A DNA stretch of 64,000 nt from Holtermannia corniformis (taxonomy: Eukaryota > Basidiomycota > Tremellomycetes > Holtermanniales), in assembly GCA_001599935.1 (NCBI GenBank), contig BCIJ01000012.1, positions 160,483 to 224,482 of the forward strand, in the 5' to 3' direction. The translations under genes and the position numbers were made by a program. The notes under the pieces are model-generated. The model saw only the letters and a list, made by a program, of their open reading frames with translations. It ran no database searches and was not told the origin of the DNA. Below are positions 11,554 to 21,813 of the stretch, piece by piece. The first letter of the stretch is position 1. The number at the start of each line of letters is the position of its first letter.

Positions 11554-14109
11554 CTACTTGGCATCGTCTTCGACCAGTCCCAGGCTCACAATCACCCCCG
11601 TCGCACCCGCCTCGGCAGCCTTGCGCGCATCCGCACCGTGCGCGGCCTGTGTCTGGATGAAATGCGTCTTGATCTCTTTGGCGCGCGCGACCTGCGTGAT
11701 CAGCTCGGCGCGAGCGTCTAGGCGTAGCAGCACGCACCTCCTTGGTCCGGTGCAGGCACTCGAGGTAGTCCTCCTTGGGCGCGACGCAGTCTTGTGGTGT
11801 CTCGGCAGATGCGTAGCACTGTGCAGGCGTTAGCGCCTGTCGTGGGATTCGATCAACTGGCTGAATGACCAAGCGAGCCGACTACCCGGTCACATCGGAC
11901 AAAGTAGATTGCTGTCGCGGGTGAACACTACAGCTGACTGGCTGCACGCTTGACTGCCTCGAACCGATGACTGCAGTCGACGCGGAGACGAAGCAGTGCT
12001 CATCAGGCAGGCAGAGTTGCAAGCGCAGCACCTCGCACATGCACGACTGACCAAGCTGACGACCTTGGGCACAAGACACTGTGCAGCACGAGTCCACGTC
12101 ACTGTCCAGGCTACGGTCACATGTCCTGGCAGCAAGCAAGATCGCAGACGTCTCGATCGTCTGAGAGTGCTACTGACCGGGCATAAACGCAAGAAAAGTG
12201 CCCAGTCCAGCAGCTTGAATACCACTAGCTACAGCTATGCGTCACGCGACAGGTCCGCGCTGAGCATTGCTGCACAGAGCGGCATTTTCGGTCGTCAACG
12301 ATCGATTCTACCTAGCCATGGCAGCACGTCGCCTTCGCGGCCCTCATTCATTCGTTGACGCAGTGAGAGCGCAAGCCTAGTTTGTAGCTCGCATCCCAAG
12401 TCTCTACGAAGCAGACGGTGGTTGCAAAAGCCTTGCGTTGTAGCAACGGCGGACCACCCTCTGAGACCTTTGCATCAGCTGACAGCAATGGCGTCATAGT
12501 CGAGCCGGCTTTAGCGCCGCGAGGCTCGTGCGATGACTCGCATCTGGATGACCCACGTCACCTTGGTGCATGCAGTCACGAGAGAGCCGAGCGTGCCAGC
12601 TTTGTTCCAGCTGAGCAGCTGATTGACGGCGGGAGTGCTCGTGATCAAGACGATCTAATAATCCATGGCGGCAGAAAATCTCTCACTAGCTGAAGTCCAA
12701 GGGCGATCCCGCGAGCATCGCGGAGAACCACCTGAAGACCTCCAGCTGGCGAGCACTCGTACGGGCGCTCGCCATGGCAGCATGCACGACTTGCATGGCC
12801 TGAATGTTTCAGCTGAGACTGCATGCGAATCTCGGTATGATGATACCGAGCTTGGGAATCAGTGACGGTAGCTGGACACGTCGGCAACTTGAAGGGCGCA
12901 GCGGAGTTTGGCGTCGCAAACATGGCGCACGTATAAGAGACCGACAGCTAGTGTCCAAGCTGCAAACTGCCGGACTGGCAGCAGGCGTCAGAAAACTAGC
13001 TGAAATAACGCGTGCCATTGACGTGCAGCCAAGGCGCCTCCGAGGTCGATCGATGATGACCGGCAGCGCACGGCGAGCACCATCGGACCAGCGGCGCATC
13101 ACGAAATGTCATAGCTGAACGTCATGACGACCCTAGCCGTGCACTCCCAGTTCATATACATGTGCCTGTAGCTAATCGCGGTTGCCTTCAAGTCGCAAGC
13201 GCGACCCGCATCCACCAAGACATAGCTAAGGCGTCGGCCGTGCATGAACAGGGATCGGTCCGTGAAGCTTGGATGACATAGGCGCCGTTTCTATATTTAT
13301 AGCGAGCTCAAGAGACCGCGCCAGAATGACATGACTGCCGTTATGAAGCGAGCCATCAGAAGCTCGTACAAAGCTAGCCTGGCGCCGGCTTTTGTTGCAG
13401 GTCTGTGTAGATCCGGAACGGTGTTCTTGTACAGAACGCATTCCCCAGGCATTATAGAAGACGGTTGATCGCGAGCTGCTGATCGCATTGGGTAGTCCGA
13501 GCAAGAGATACTGGAGCGTAAAAAGACATCAGCTCCTCTACAGCTAGCCAGGTCCACATCAACGGTCACGCCGTAGATTGCCGACTTCCGCCAGCTGAGA
13601 AGGACATGTCTGACGATGCGCAGGTTATCGACTGTTAGGGAAGAGGATGGCAATGGTCGAGGCCCGTTTGAAGCTGAGCACAGGCACGCTACGCAGCTGG
13701 CATGCGCCCAGCACCTATCAGATCCGAAGAACTAGACGGACTCGGACCCGCTAGCTGCACAGTTGCAGATGATGACAGCTTGCTAGACACTCGTCCCTCA
13801 CCACCAAGATACAAGAATCACGAGATGCAAGACGAAACGCATGTTGGATCTCAAGAGGGAGGGAACGGACCTTGCTAAACTCTTGCCAGAAGGGGAAGCA
13901 CCGTGTCCGCCCTGGAATTCCACAAGTGTTGTTGCGTATACGATAGGTGGTATGGTGAGGCCAAGTCAACAGAGAGCGGAACCCGTCAGCGTGAGGTCGC
14001 GAGCAGAGCGCCGGCTTGGACTTACCGCCAGTGTAGCCGAAACCAGACTGCAAAAGAGAATCAGCAGCTGATTGTGACTAGAGATACGCTGTGGGTTACT
14101 GACCGCCAT
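11554..14109 (-). CDS. NDUFS5: NADH:ubiquinone oxidoreductase 15 kDa subunit (complex I)
   Basis: An accessory complex I subunit of the intermembrane-space face with twin Cys motifs. Five exons (14104-14109, 14026-14047, 13871-13911, 11738-11818, 11554-11691) give 95 residues, normal for fungi. The sequence runs MASGFGYTGGRTRCFPFWQEFSK, then CYASAETPQDCV, then EDYLECLHRTKE, then a helical tail ending VEDDAK. The four cysteines fit the CHCH-type fold of this subunit. The first coding exon is only ATG GCG. Introns 1, 2 and 4 are short (56, 114 and 46 nt), but intron 3 is 2,052 nt. The split is supported because the N-terminal exons encode family-specific residues that are missing from the C-terminal part, and all phases match. 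Confidence 0.9.
11824..11839 (-). promoter_or_regulatory. hairpin carrying the predicted branch point of the giant intron
   Basis: In the sense of NDUFS5 the last 21 nt of intron 3 contain CAGGCG-CTAA-CGCCTG, a perfect 6-bp stem whose four-base loop holds the branch-point adenosines of CTAAC, five bases before the 3' splice site. Such a structure could expose or mask the branch point. The effect on splicing is inference. Confidence 0.55.
12748..12850. repeat. perfect hairpins inside the giant NDUFS5 intron
   Basis: CTCGGTAT at 12831-12838 pairs with ATACCGAG at 12843-12850 around a GATG loop, a perfect 8-bp stem. Just upstream, GGCGAGC (12748-12754) pairs with GCTCGCC (12767-12773). Both would fold in the intron RNA as well as in antisense RNA. 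A structured intronic RNA is possible. No C/D or H/ACA box set could be convincingly assigned. Confidence 0.45.
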
Positions 14110-14643
14110 GGTGGATAGAGCGCGGTGGGAGGTTGGATAGGTGTTGCAAGAGAGAGCCAAAGAGTGAAACGCAGCACTTGATAATAGGCGCGCAAAGACA
14201 CGCCTATTACTGGGTTGTGAAACCGAATGCAAACATTAGACCACAGTGTGGGTACAGCTCGCAAGCAGCCCGCTGATGATCCGATACAATGGCATACCTC
14301 ATGCTCATAGCTACTCGCAATGCAAGAGGATTGTGATCATTGAGAACCCGCTTGCCTTGCACAGAGTGGCGCCACATTCGCACCGATGCTTGTCAGTCTG
14401 GCCTCTCAACAGGACAATCGGCTGGGAGGGCTGAAACGTCAATGGTGAAGCATTCTCGCCATGCATCATCTATCACAGCCATGCATGGAGCGAGACGAGA
14501 TGGACGGCGCAACATCGGGTGGGAGCGAATATGTGTGGGAAAGTGGCAAAGGGGTTTGGAAGCCAACTTTAGCATTGCGCACTGCAGACGGCTACCAACT
14601 TGCATACTTGTTCAACAACGTCCATAGACGACCACTCGCCATC
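14110..14643. promoter_or_regulatory. divergent promoter region between NDUFS5 and CTR9
   Basis: A 534-bp interval between the two outward-facing ATGs. No TATA box or known operator is evident. No open frame here has codon content or domain similarity that would make it a gene. Confidence 0.4.
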
Positions 14644-17600
14644 ATGGCGTCCTCTTCTCAGTCAGAGGCCGTCAGACCGGGCAGGATGGTCACTATCAGC
14701 GGGTCGCTCAAGTCAGTCCCGTTCCCTGTCTCCGCTGCAGTCCACTAACCAGGCGCTCCCTCCCGTTCCACACTTGCAACTTCATGGCGGCGTGATCTCA
14801 CAGCTCGGGCGAAGTCGTAGACTTCAACCTGGACGATCTCAAGGACCCAGCGTTGGTCGAGACGGTGCACTACATGCTCAAAGACTTTTCGGCAGAGTGC
14901 AAGCACTGGACGACGGTCGCGGCCGAGCACTGGGCCGAAGGCCGCATGGCCGATGCCAAGGACGTTCTGGAACTCGGTGTGCAGCGTTAGTTGGGCGGAT
15001 GCCGTCGCGTCTTTGCTGAGCGCCGTCTAGACTTTTCAAGCGGTCAGGGCGATCTCGTAGCCCAAGTCCACATCCACACCATGCTTGCGCACTTGCATTT
15101 CGCACTGGCACGCTCTGCCCCGAAAGTCATCTTGACAGACGCGCGTGCGTATCGCTTGCAGCTGCGTCAGCGGTACTCGACTCATAGTCATAGGATACGA
15201 CAATGCCGTGGCCAAGACGTCGCCGTACACCAAGGAACACCACTACCGCGAAGCGACATCTCACATCAACCGGGCAGACTATGCCGCAGACCAGGCGATC
15301 GGCAGCGGTCTCGGCGGGATCGACGAGAAACCAGCAGCGCTCGAGCTCGGCAAGAGTAGGTCGCAATCTACCCTTGTGAACGTGCTAACGCCCGCAGTCA
15401 TGCTCAACCTTGCTCAAGGCTCGCACGCGGCGGCTCAACCCGTCATCGATCGCGTCCTAGCCCAAAGTCCCGACAATGTGATTGCACTCATGGCTCAGGC
15501 GCGGTTGCAGTTCATCAGGCGCACACCCGACCTCGCGCTCGCGACGTATCGCAAGCTGCTCACGGTCGCGCCCGATATGAAGCCGGATCCGAGGGTCGGC
15601 TTGGGCCTTTGTGCGTGGCTGCTCGGTGATCGTGCACTCGCTACGCGCGCGTGGGAGCGTGCTCTGGACAAGGTCTGTACCGTCTGGGTCGGCAGGCAGA
15701 CGTTGACCAAGACCAGGACGCCGAGTGCCTGCCCGCTCAGCTGCTCCTCGGCATCACAGACCTCAACACTTCCAAAGATGCCTCGATCCCCGAACAAGAC
15801 CGCTTCAGCGCCGGCACACGAGCCGTCGCGACGCTACAAAAAGTCTTTACAAAGAACAACAAGATGACCGCGGCCGCCCTCGCCCTCGTCGGCGTCGCCT
15901 CGGCTCGCGGGAACGTTGCCCAAGCGTCAAAGCTTGCCGAGCGCGCCATCCAGTTTTCAGACACGCGCCGGCATACCGTCCTGGCCCATACCGAGAGGGC
16001 ACGGCTGAGCTTTGTGGCGGGCGATCTAGAGGACGCGGGCCGGTACTTTAACTACCTGAAAGAGGCGGATGACGGCCAGGCGGTCAACATTATCCGGGAT
16101 CTGACGCTCGTGCAGGTTGTGCTGCAGAATGGTGAGTCGCGCGCGGTCAATGCCAGTGACTGATAGATTGCAAGGCAACTACCGCGAGGCTCTGAACCAG
16201 ATTGAGCAGATGGGTCGCCGGATCCAAGGAAAAGGCCCGCTCGAGTACAGCGTGATCCACGCTTCGCTGCTCGCGTACCCGCATCCCGGGATGGGCCCGA
16301 GCGAGATTGCAAAGAACCGCCAGCAAGCGCGCTCGATGCTGACCGAGCTGCACAACCTCGTGCTCAGCGCTGCAACCCCGACAGACAGGGCAAAGCTCCG
16401 CGCCGTAGCCGATGACGTCGATCTCTTTGTCGAGGTCGCAAGACTGTGGCAGGACGACAGCATTGAAAAGACGGTCGCCGCTTACCAGTCGGCGGTCGCT
16501 GTTACGAGTGGTGACCAGCACGACGGCAAGCTCGATCTCGGCGCCATCAAGCTGAGCAGTAATCTTGGCGCTCTGTATCAGCTCCAGGGCAGCGTCGAGG
16601 AAGCCGAGACTATGTATCAAGAAGCATTGTCAAAGCTTGCGGCTGAAGAGGGTGACGCGGCGGATGCGGTCAAGACGACGCTGGCGTATAACCTCGGGAG
16701 AGCGTATGAGGAGGATGGGAACGAGGCTCAGGCGGGGCAGTGGTACCGAGATGTGCTCAAGCAGCACCCAGAGCATTTGGAGTGTACGTTGATCCTATCT
16801 GATCAAGTCGAGCTGACGAGCGCCACAGCAAAGGTCCGCCTGGCGGCCCTCGCCTCAAGTGCCGGCCGCGCCATGGAAGCACACAACCTACTCAAGGAAG
16901 CCCTCCAATCCGACCAAAGCAACATGGACGTCCGATCCTACTACTCGTACTTTCTCGTCTCGATCGGCTCCTACAAGGACGCCCTGACCTTTACGCTCCA
17001 AACGTTTCTAAAGTTCGACAAGAACGACCTGTTCACGTTTTGCATCCTCGGCTGGCTCCACTTCAACGCCGGTCGCGAAGCGAAGACGCCCGAAGAGATC
17101 AAGGACCGGCCAAAGCAGTACTTCAAGGCGGCGGAAGCGTATGAGCGTGCATTGATCATTGATCCAAAGTGCGCGTTTGCGGCGCAGGGCTTGGCGATCG
17201 CGTTGGCCGAGGATGTGTTGGTGCCGAAGAACCAGCCGGTGCCGGCGACGGCTGCGGATGAAGCCAAGGCTAGGACGAGGGCTGCCAATCAGGCGCTGGG
17301 CATCTTTACACGGATCAAGGACTCGATGGCGTCGGGCGCTGTCAATGTCAACATTGGCCATTGTCTGTTTGCGAGGGGCGAGGAGGAGCGCGCGATTGAG
17401 GCGGTGAGTTGGGCTTGAGCTTGTGACCTGGCTCACATTGCGATAGTACGGTCTAGCATCGAGCGCGTTCAACGGTCGCAACGTCTCGGTCCTGCTGTAC
17501 CTCGCACGCGCTTGGTACTCGTTTGCGAACCGCGAGTCCAACTTTTCCGCAATGAACCAAGCGCTCGGGCACTGTCAAGCTGTGAGTCGGCCTTGTGACT

Positions 17601-18751
17601 ACGCAACAGCGCTGACGACAGCAGGCTATGCACATCCAACCGACCGATCGTGCGATCCTGTACAACATTGCCATGATCCAGCAAAAGGCTGCAGAGATGC
17701 TGCTGAACCTCGAGGCCCCGAAGCGAACGCTCGAAGAGTTGCAGATGGCGCTGGGTCAGGCTGAAGAGGCCGTCAAGTAGGTGCTGCGAGGGTAAATGTG
17801 TCATGCTGACAGTCTGCAGCATCTTCCGAGCACTCGCGGACGATCAGACGCGCCCACTGCCGTACGACCCGGAGCTTGCTGGGCAGCGCGCGCGCTATGG
17901 CGAGGGTCTGTTGCGAAAGGCGCCAGAACAGTTGCACCGTCAGGAACTGTACGAGGGCGAGACCAAGGCTCGGGTCGAAGAGGCTCGTGCCGCTCGTGCA
18001 GCCGAGCAGGAGAAGATTGAGGCTCGCGAGGTGAGGTAGTCGTACTAGTGCTGGAGCTGGCGCTGACTGTTCACAGCGCGAACGCCGGGCCGAGATTGAG
18101 CGCAAAGCGGCCGAGTTGGCCGAGACGCGTGCCAAGGCTCGCGAGCAAGCGCGCGAATGGCAAGAGGAGATGGCGCGTGCCGCTGCGGCAGAAGAGACGC
18201 AAAAGGCGCTGAGAGCCGAGAAGCGTAAGCGGACGGCCGAGGATGGCGAGGGCGGTGGACGGAAACGCAAATCTGGGGGTCGGAAGAAGAAGCAGGGTAC
18301 CCAGAGCGAGGAGAGTGCGGGTGAGGACGATGCCGATGCCGAGGCCGAGATGAGTGAAGATGGACGGGCGCGTCGTGAACGGAGCCGGAGTAAGAGTAAG
18401 AAGGTCAAGGTGGGTGAAGTCGGTGTTGACTGGGGGGATATTGACGCTGTGCAGAAGCCAAGAAAGAAGAGGGTCATTGAAGACCCAGACGGGGATGATG
18501 CAGTCACTACCGGGCCTGCCAAGAAGAAGGGTGGTCGGCCCATGTGCGTCTTGAAGCTATACACACACTGACATAGCTGACGCTCGGCCAGGCTGTCCGT
18601 GGCGGAACTGACAGACACCGACGAAGACGACAATGCGGAGCCAGAGTCGGCCGTCGGTAACGGGCAACCTGCCATCTCTGATCAAGACGACGAGCCCACT
18701 GGTGCACCTACACCGCCTGCGGGCGAGGAGGATGCGATGGACGAAGACTAG
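14644..18751 (+). CDS. CTR9: Paf1 complex TPR subunit
   Basis: The scaffold of the Paf1 complex, which travels with RNA polymerase II and promotes histone H2B ubiquitination and H3K4/K36 methylation. At least ten exons with introns of about 45 nt (for example 14986-15030). The start at 14644 gives MASSSQSEAVRPGRM, followed by the conserved VVDFNLDDL entry segment. Many TPR units then run through LARSAPKVIL, LNLAQGSHAAAQP, SSNLGALYQLQGSVEEAE and VNVNIGHCLFARGEEERAIEA, the last being a strongly conserved Ctr9 motif. The C-terminus is the usual charged tail: a long Arg/Glu/Ala coiled coil (ERRAEIERKAAELAETRAKA), Lys-rich blocks resembling nuclear signals, and an acidic end (EEDAMDED). It lies head-to-head with NDUFS5. 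Confidence 0.93.
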
Positions 18752-18982
18752 GGAGCTCGGTCGGATGCATCTGCTGCTTCACGTGTTCGGCTCGGTCGCG
18801 AGATTGATTTTCCCAGAGTCAACGTGATCAGCACAGACAATCAGCAACCGTGCAACCTCCTTCGTTATCTTTGACATCAGCCGATACAGTCTCGGACACA
18901 CGTTGACAAGGCATCCCTCGCTCTCGAACAGGCATCGTACTTGGGCAATCCGAGTGGGACAGCAAGCAGAAATCTATCCATC

Positions 18983-19921
18983 ATGACCTTGACCTTGGCG
19001 ACCGATCTGCAAGCCAGTCAGGAGACGGTCATTACTGTTGGCGTTCTTGGTGTGTGCCATCGATTGAATACGTGGATCAGTGATAAGATGGCTGCCAGCT
19101 CTGCAAGGCGCCTTTATCGAACACATTCGGCATCTCGAGCGGTGAGCTCGCCGTGTCATGCAACTGGGCTTTGCTGATAACCGTCATCAGCGTCAACCTT
19201 TCGTCATCACTCAAAGTGCATGCCATCCCCGTCCGTAGCGTGCAAGAGCTCGACGTCAGTCGTTCCCGTCGCGTCACTGAACGATAATGACACGATTCGC
19301 TAGTCCTGTGAAGCCCTCGTGATACCTGGCGGCGAATCAACCGTCATCCTATCTGTTGCAGCGCGGACAGAAGGCATGCTTGATGCTCTCAAGGCTTTCA
19401 TCAGGGATCCCAGTAAGCCGGTGTACGGGACATGCGCCGGTATGATCCTCCTGGCGGACGAGGACGGCGTGGCGGGCGGCAAAAAGCCGCAAAAGGGCTT
19501 GGACGGGATCGTCGGCATGAAGGTCTGGCGTAACCTCTACGGCAGTGAGTCGCTCGCTCAGACTTCAACACTGTATACTGATCCACCAGCCCAACTTGAA
19601 TCTTTCGAAGCCTACCTCCCCATCCCTTGCCTGTCAAACCCCACCGTCCCCTTTCCCGCAATCTTCATCCGAGCACCCGCAGTCCACTCACTCCGACCGA
19701 CCAACCTCAAGATCCAACGCCTCGCTTCATTGCCAGACGATCTCGCGGCGGCCGCACCACCAGCCGATACCCCGCTTGGCCCGGCCAACCTTGATGATCT
19801 CAAAGTTGTCATGGTCAGACAGGGGCCCAAGCTCGCCACGAGCTTTCACCCAGAGCTGTCGGCGGATGTGCGTATCCACGAGCTCTTCTTGAACATGGTG
19901 CTGGAGGCGCGAAAAGGCTGA
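18983..19921 (+). CDS. PDX2: pyridoxal 5'-phosphate synthase glutaminase subunit
   Basis: The class I glutamine amidotransferase (PDX2/SNO/PdxT) that hydrolyses glutamine and delivers ammonia to the PDX1 synthase in de novo vitamin B6 synthesis. Five exons. After the ATG at 18983 the conserved start VGVLALQGAFIEHI is restored by splicing out 49 nt that split Leu-Ala. Further motifs are VIPGGESTV (oxyanion region), VYGTCAGMILLA with the nucleophile Cys, RNLYGTQLESFEA across an intron, and TSFHPELS with the catalytic His-x-Glu. Length is about 250 residues, normal for fungi. No PDX1 is present in the window. Confidence 0.92.
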
Positions 19922-20139
19922 GAGGCGGTCATTGGTTGCCTGATGCATGCGTTCCTACTCGGTCTACTTCAGCGCCCGAGGTCCTTACATTCCGGCAAAC
20001 GGGTAAACCATGTAAAACCGATGCCACCTACAGCCCTGCGGCTAGTGCAGAGGCTACAGCCTCGGTCAGTGTTATAGCGTATGCGTCATAAAGCGGCATG
20101 AAGAAACAATCAACATGACCACATGTAGCTAGCTAGGAA

Positions 20140-20429
20140 CTACACTTTTCGGAATGGCACGACGATAGTGTTCTCACCGTCCGAGGAGAAGTAGTATTCT
20201 ACCGGGGTGCCCTCGTGACTCTGTTTCCAGTGCTTCTCTGCGAAGTCTTTAGCGCGCTCTTGAGCTTCGTTAGATAAGTTGCTGAACGGCTGCAGGAAAA
20301 ACTTGTCAGTGCCAAGTTTGTTATGCGGCCTATTCTTGGGAGGTGCAATATTCTCCAACGGAGTCAGAGTTCCTGCAGTGACAGTCTGTAGCCATGGGCG
20401 GTCGTATCTTTGCTCATGGTTGTCATAGA
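20140..20429 (-). CDS. small array protein 1 (3' exon), unknown function
   Basis: A partial model. The frame is open from a strong 3' splice site at about 20430 (branch CTGAC, then ATACAG) to the stop at 20140, giving about 96 residues. No ATG is in frame, so a first exon should lie upstream and was not placed. The C-terminal half reads LQPFSNLSNEAQERA, then AEKHWKQ, then VEYYFSSDGENT. It closely matches the next gene (LRPFKYLTNESQMRA, TTYYLSEAGN). It is a hydrophilic family with one predicted helix followed by short strands. No signal peptide or membrane segment is seen. The function is unknown, and the paralogy supports it as real. Confidence 0.55.
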
Positions 20430-20656
20430 CTGTATATGTCAGTAGAGATCAGGCAGGCGTGCACTTCTTTAAGTGGCTCGCCCAGGGAGCGGGGTATCAA
20501 TGCCACCAGATGGAAGGCACAGGCTACAAAGCAAGTATACGATGTAGCTCAAGATACGATGGCGTAAATAGGCACTCTACAAGTCAGATAAGCAACGTGC
20601 GAGACTAGGCGCAGTGCAGGGCGATACATATCAGGGAGAATCGATATTGAAAGCCA

Positions 20657-20890
20657 CTAGCCCTGCTTTGACTCGATCCTGGTAATGTTGCCAGCCTCTG
20701 ATAAGTAGTAGGTCGTTGTCTTGCCGCCCGTTTGGTTCTGCGAATGAATCTCCACGGCCCTATAAGCGCGCATCTGAGATTCGTTTGTCAAGTACTTGAA
20801 CGGACGGAGAGGACAGCCGTCTGTTCTCGGGATGTCCCGCGGAGCATAACTCCCCTTTGTGATCGTAAGCGTGGTGTAGTCCTTGCTCAT
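20657..20890 (-). CDS. small array protein 2, unknown function
   Basis: A complete 77-residue frame starting MSKDYTTLTI with ATG at 20890. The core L-x-PF-x2-L-x-NE-x-Q-x-RA followed by G-x5-YY-x4-G is shared with the neighbour at 20140-20429. No cysteines, transmembrane segment or secretion signal. It is part of a run of related small genes, all on the minus strand. No function can be assigned. Confidence 0.6.
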   Translation of the reverse strand: MSKDYTTLTITKGSYAPRDIPRTDGCPLRPFKYLTNESQMRAYRAVEIHSQNQTGGKTTTYYLSEAGNITRIESKQG

Positions 20891-20891
20891 C

Positions 20892-21167
20892 TCAGTGTTT
20901 GCGCTTTGGATCTGAAGTAGCTGGCTTTGCCCAAGTCATCACATCAGTCCGACTTATAGGTTGGCCGTATAGGAGGGGCACGAAGGTCACTGGCTCGAAG
21001 ACATTCGTCTCAAAGGTAACGTGTGTCATTGACCATACCGATGCGTGAGGGTGTAAAAAGTACAATTTGACGGTCAAATTGTGTGGCAACCCATCCTGAA
21101 AGCCACTATTGACAATGGCTTCACGCAATAGCAAGCATCCTTTGTCTGGCGACTTGCGCTGGCTCAA
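20892..21167 (-). CDS. possible diverged array member
   Basis: A 91-residue frame with an internal stretch NSGFQDGLPHNLTVKLYF. It resembles the SVRTQDGVASLTVNLTADG of the gene at 21814-22038, but the characteristic helix is poorly kept and the frame runs into the next gene without a spacer. It may be a decayed copy or an exon joined to another unit. Confidence 0.3.
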   Translation of the reverse strand: MSQRKSPDKGCLLLREAIVNSGFQDGLPHNLTVKLYFLHPHASVWSMTHVTFETNVFEPVTFVPLLYGQPISRTDVMTWAKPATSDPKRKH

Positions 21168-21206
21168 GAGAGACTATCCATCGACGCAACCGAGTCTCAA
21201 CTGCTT

Positions 21207-21506
21207 TTACTGCCTCCTCGACGTCGAACCATCACGGGTGTCAACCACCGAGCGATTGAAATAGCTGCCATCTGGCTCAAAGTAGATCTCGAAGGGGCCG
21301 CCGGTCTTTTCGTACTCTTGCTTTGCGATTTCTTCAGCCCGCGCCCGGGCCTGGGCGTCACAGAAATCGATAAGCGTCGAAGTGGTCGAGCCATCTCTCT
21401 CCACGGACAGGCGAGCATATCGGTAGTCGTGGGTTGACACGACATAGCTGTTGTCGTCAGAGGTTGCAGGGGCTGATTCTTCGACCTGTGAGCTCGGATT
21501 TGCCAT
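21207..21506 (-). CDS. small array protein 3, unknown function
   Basis: A complete 99-residue frame starting with ATG at 21506 (MANPSSQVEESAPATS). The family core is present: DAQARARAEEIAKQEYEKTGG, then FEIYFEPDGSY. The N-terminal third is a Ser/Thr/Asp-rich polar leader. A strong TATA box, GTATATATATAC, lies about 30-40 bp upstream of the ATG, suggesting an inducible, highly transcribed gene. There is no membrane segment. Function unknown. Confidence 0.62.
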   Translation of the reverse strand: MANPSSQVEESAPATSDDNSYVVSTHDYRYARLSVERDGSTTSTLIDFCDAQARARAEEIAKQEYEKTGGPFEIYFEPDGSYFNRSVVDTRDGSTSRRQ

Positions 21507-21533
21507 TTCGCACGGCAGAAGGCTTGGTTTCAA

Positions 21534-21547
21534 CAGTATATATATAC
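21534..21547 (-). promoter_or_regulatory. TATA box of small array protein 3
   Basis: An uninterrupted alternating TA run (GTATATATATAC) directly upstream of the ATG at 21506. Housekeeping genes in this window show no comparable element. The short spacing implies a very short leader. Confidence 0.55.
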
Positions 21548-21813
21548 CTGCGATCTGCTGTTGCCAGTTTGGAGACACAGAGGAGCGCGCCCAAGTCGCA
21601 ATCAAGCTGAGTTGCTCTTCCCTTGTAGTCGTTTGAGATGGAGTAGGCGTGACGAAGTGGCGGGGTTGGTACGTACGTGGAAGCGCATGCGAGCGTGAAT
21701 GTATGTACATCAACGCTACCTACGCACAGCCTGACGACATCCTTTTGTCTGCGCACGCTGACGTCTATCCTTATCTCAACAATGCATAAGCAGCATGGCG
21801 CAAGATTCGCGCT

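Larger units (their letters stand above)
11819..13870 (-). other. giant intron 3 of NDUFS5
   Basis: This 2,052-nt intron lies in a genome where introns are about 45 nt. Its donor is GTCCGT and its acceptor GCACAG, with CTAAC upstream. No credible gene was found in either strand. The longest sense open frame (13297-13653, 118 codons) has no recognised domain. The sense strand holds 17 copies of CAGCT, about eight times the chance expectation, and several perfect hairpins. There is no obvious terminal inverted repeat or transposon coding sequence, and I saw no similarity by eye to the giant ATP15 intron. Confidence 0.8.

Noticed and set aside
11701..11737. A 20-nt intron in NDUFS5 ending at CCTAG
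   Set aside because: It is out of phase and too short. Using the next acceptor gives a normal 46-nt intron with a branch site and restores VARAKEIKTHF.
13297..13653. 118-codon frame within the giant NDUFS5 intron as a nested gene
   Set aside because: No recognisable domain, no TATA box and unremarkable composition. It is on the same strand as the intron and most likely a chance frame.
12000..13800. Transposable element insertion as the cause of the NDUFS5 giant intron
   Set aside because: No transposase or reverse transcriptase fragments, terminal inverted repeats or target-site duplication were visible at the intron ends. An old, eroded insertion cannot be excluded.
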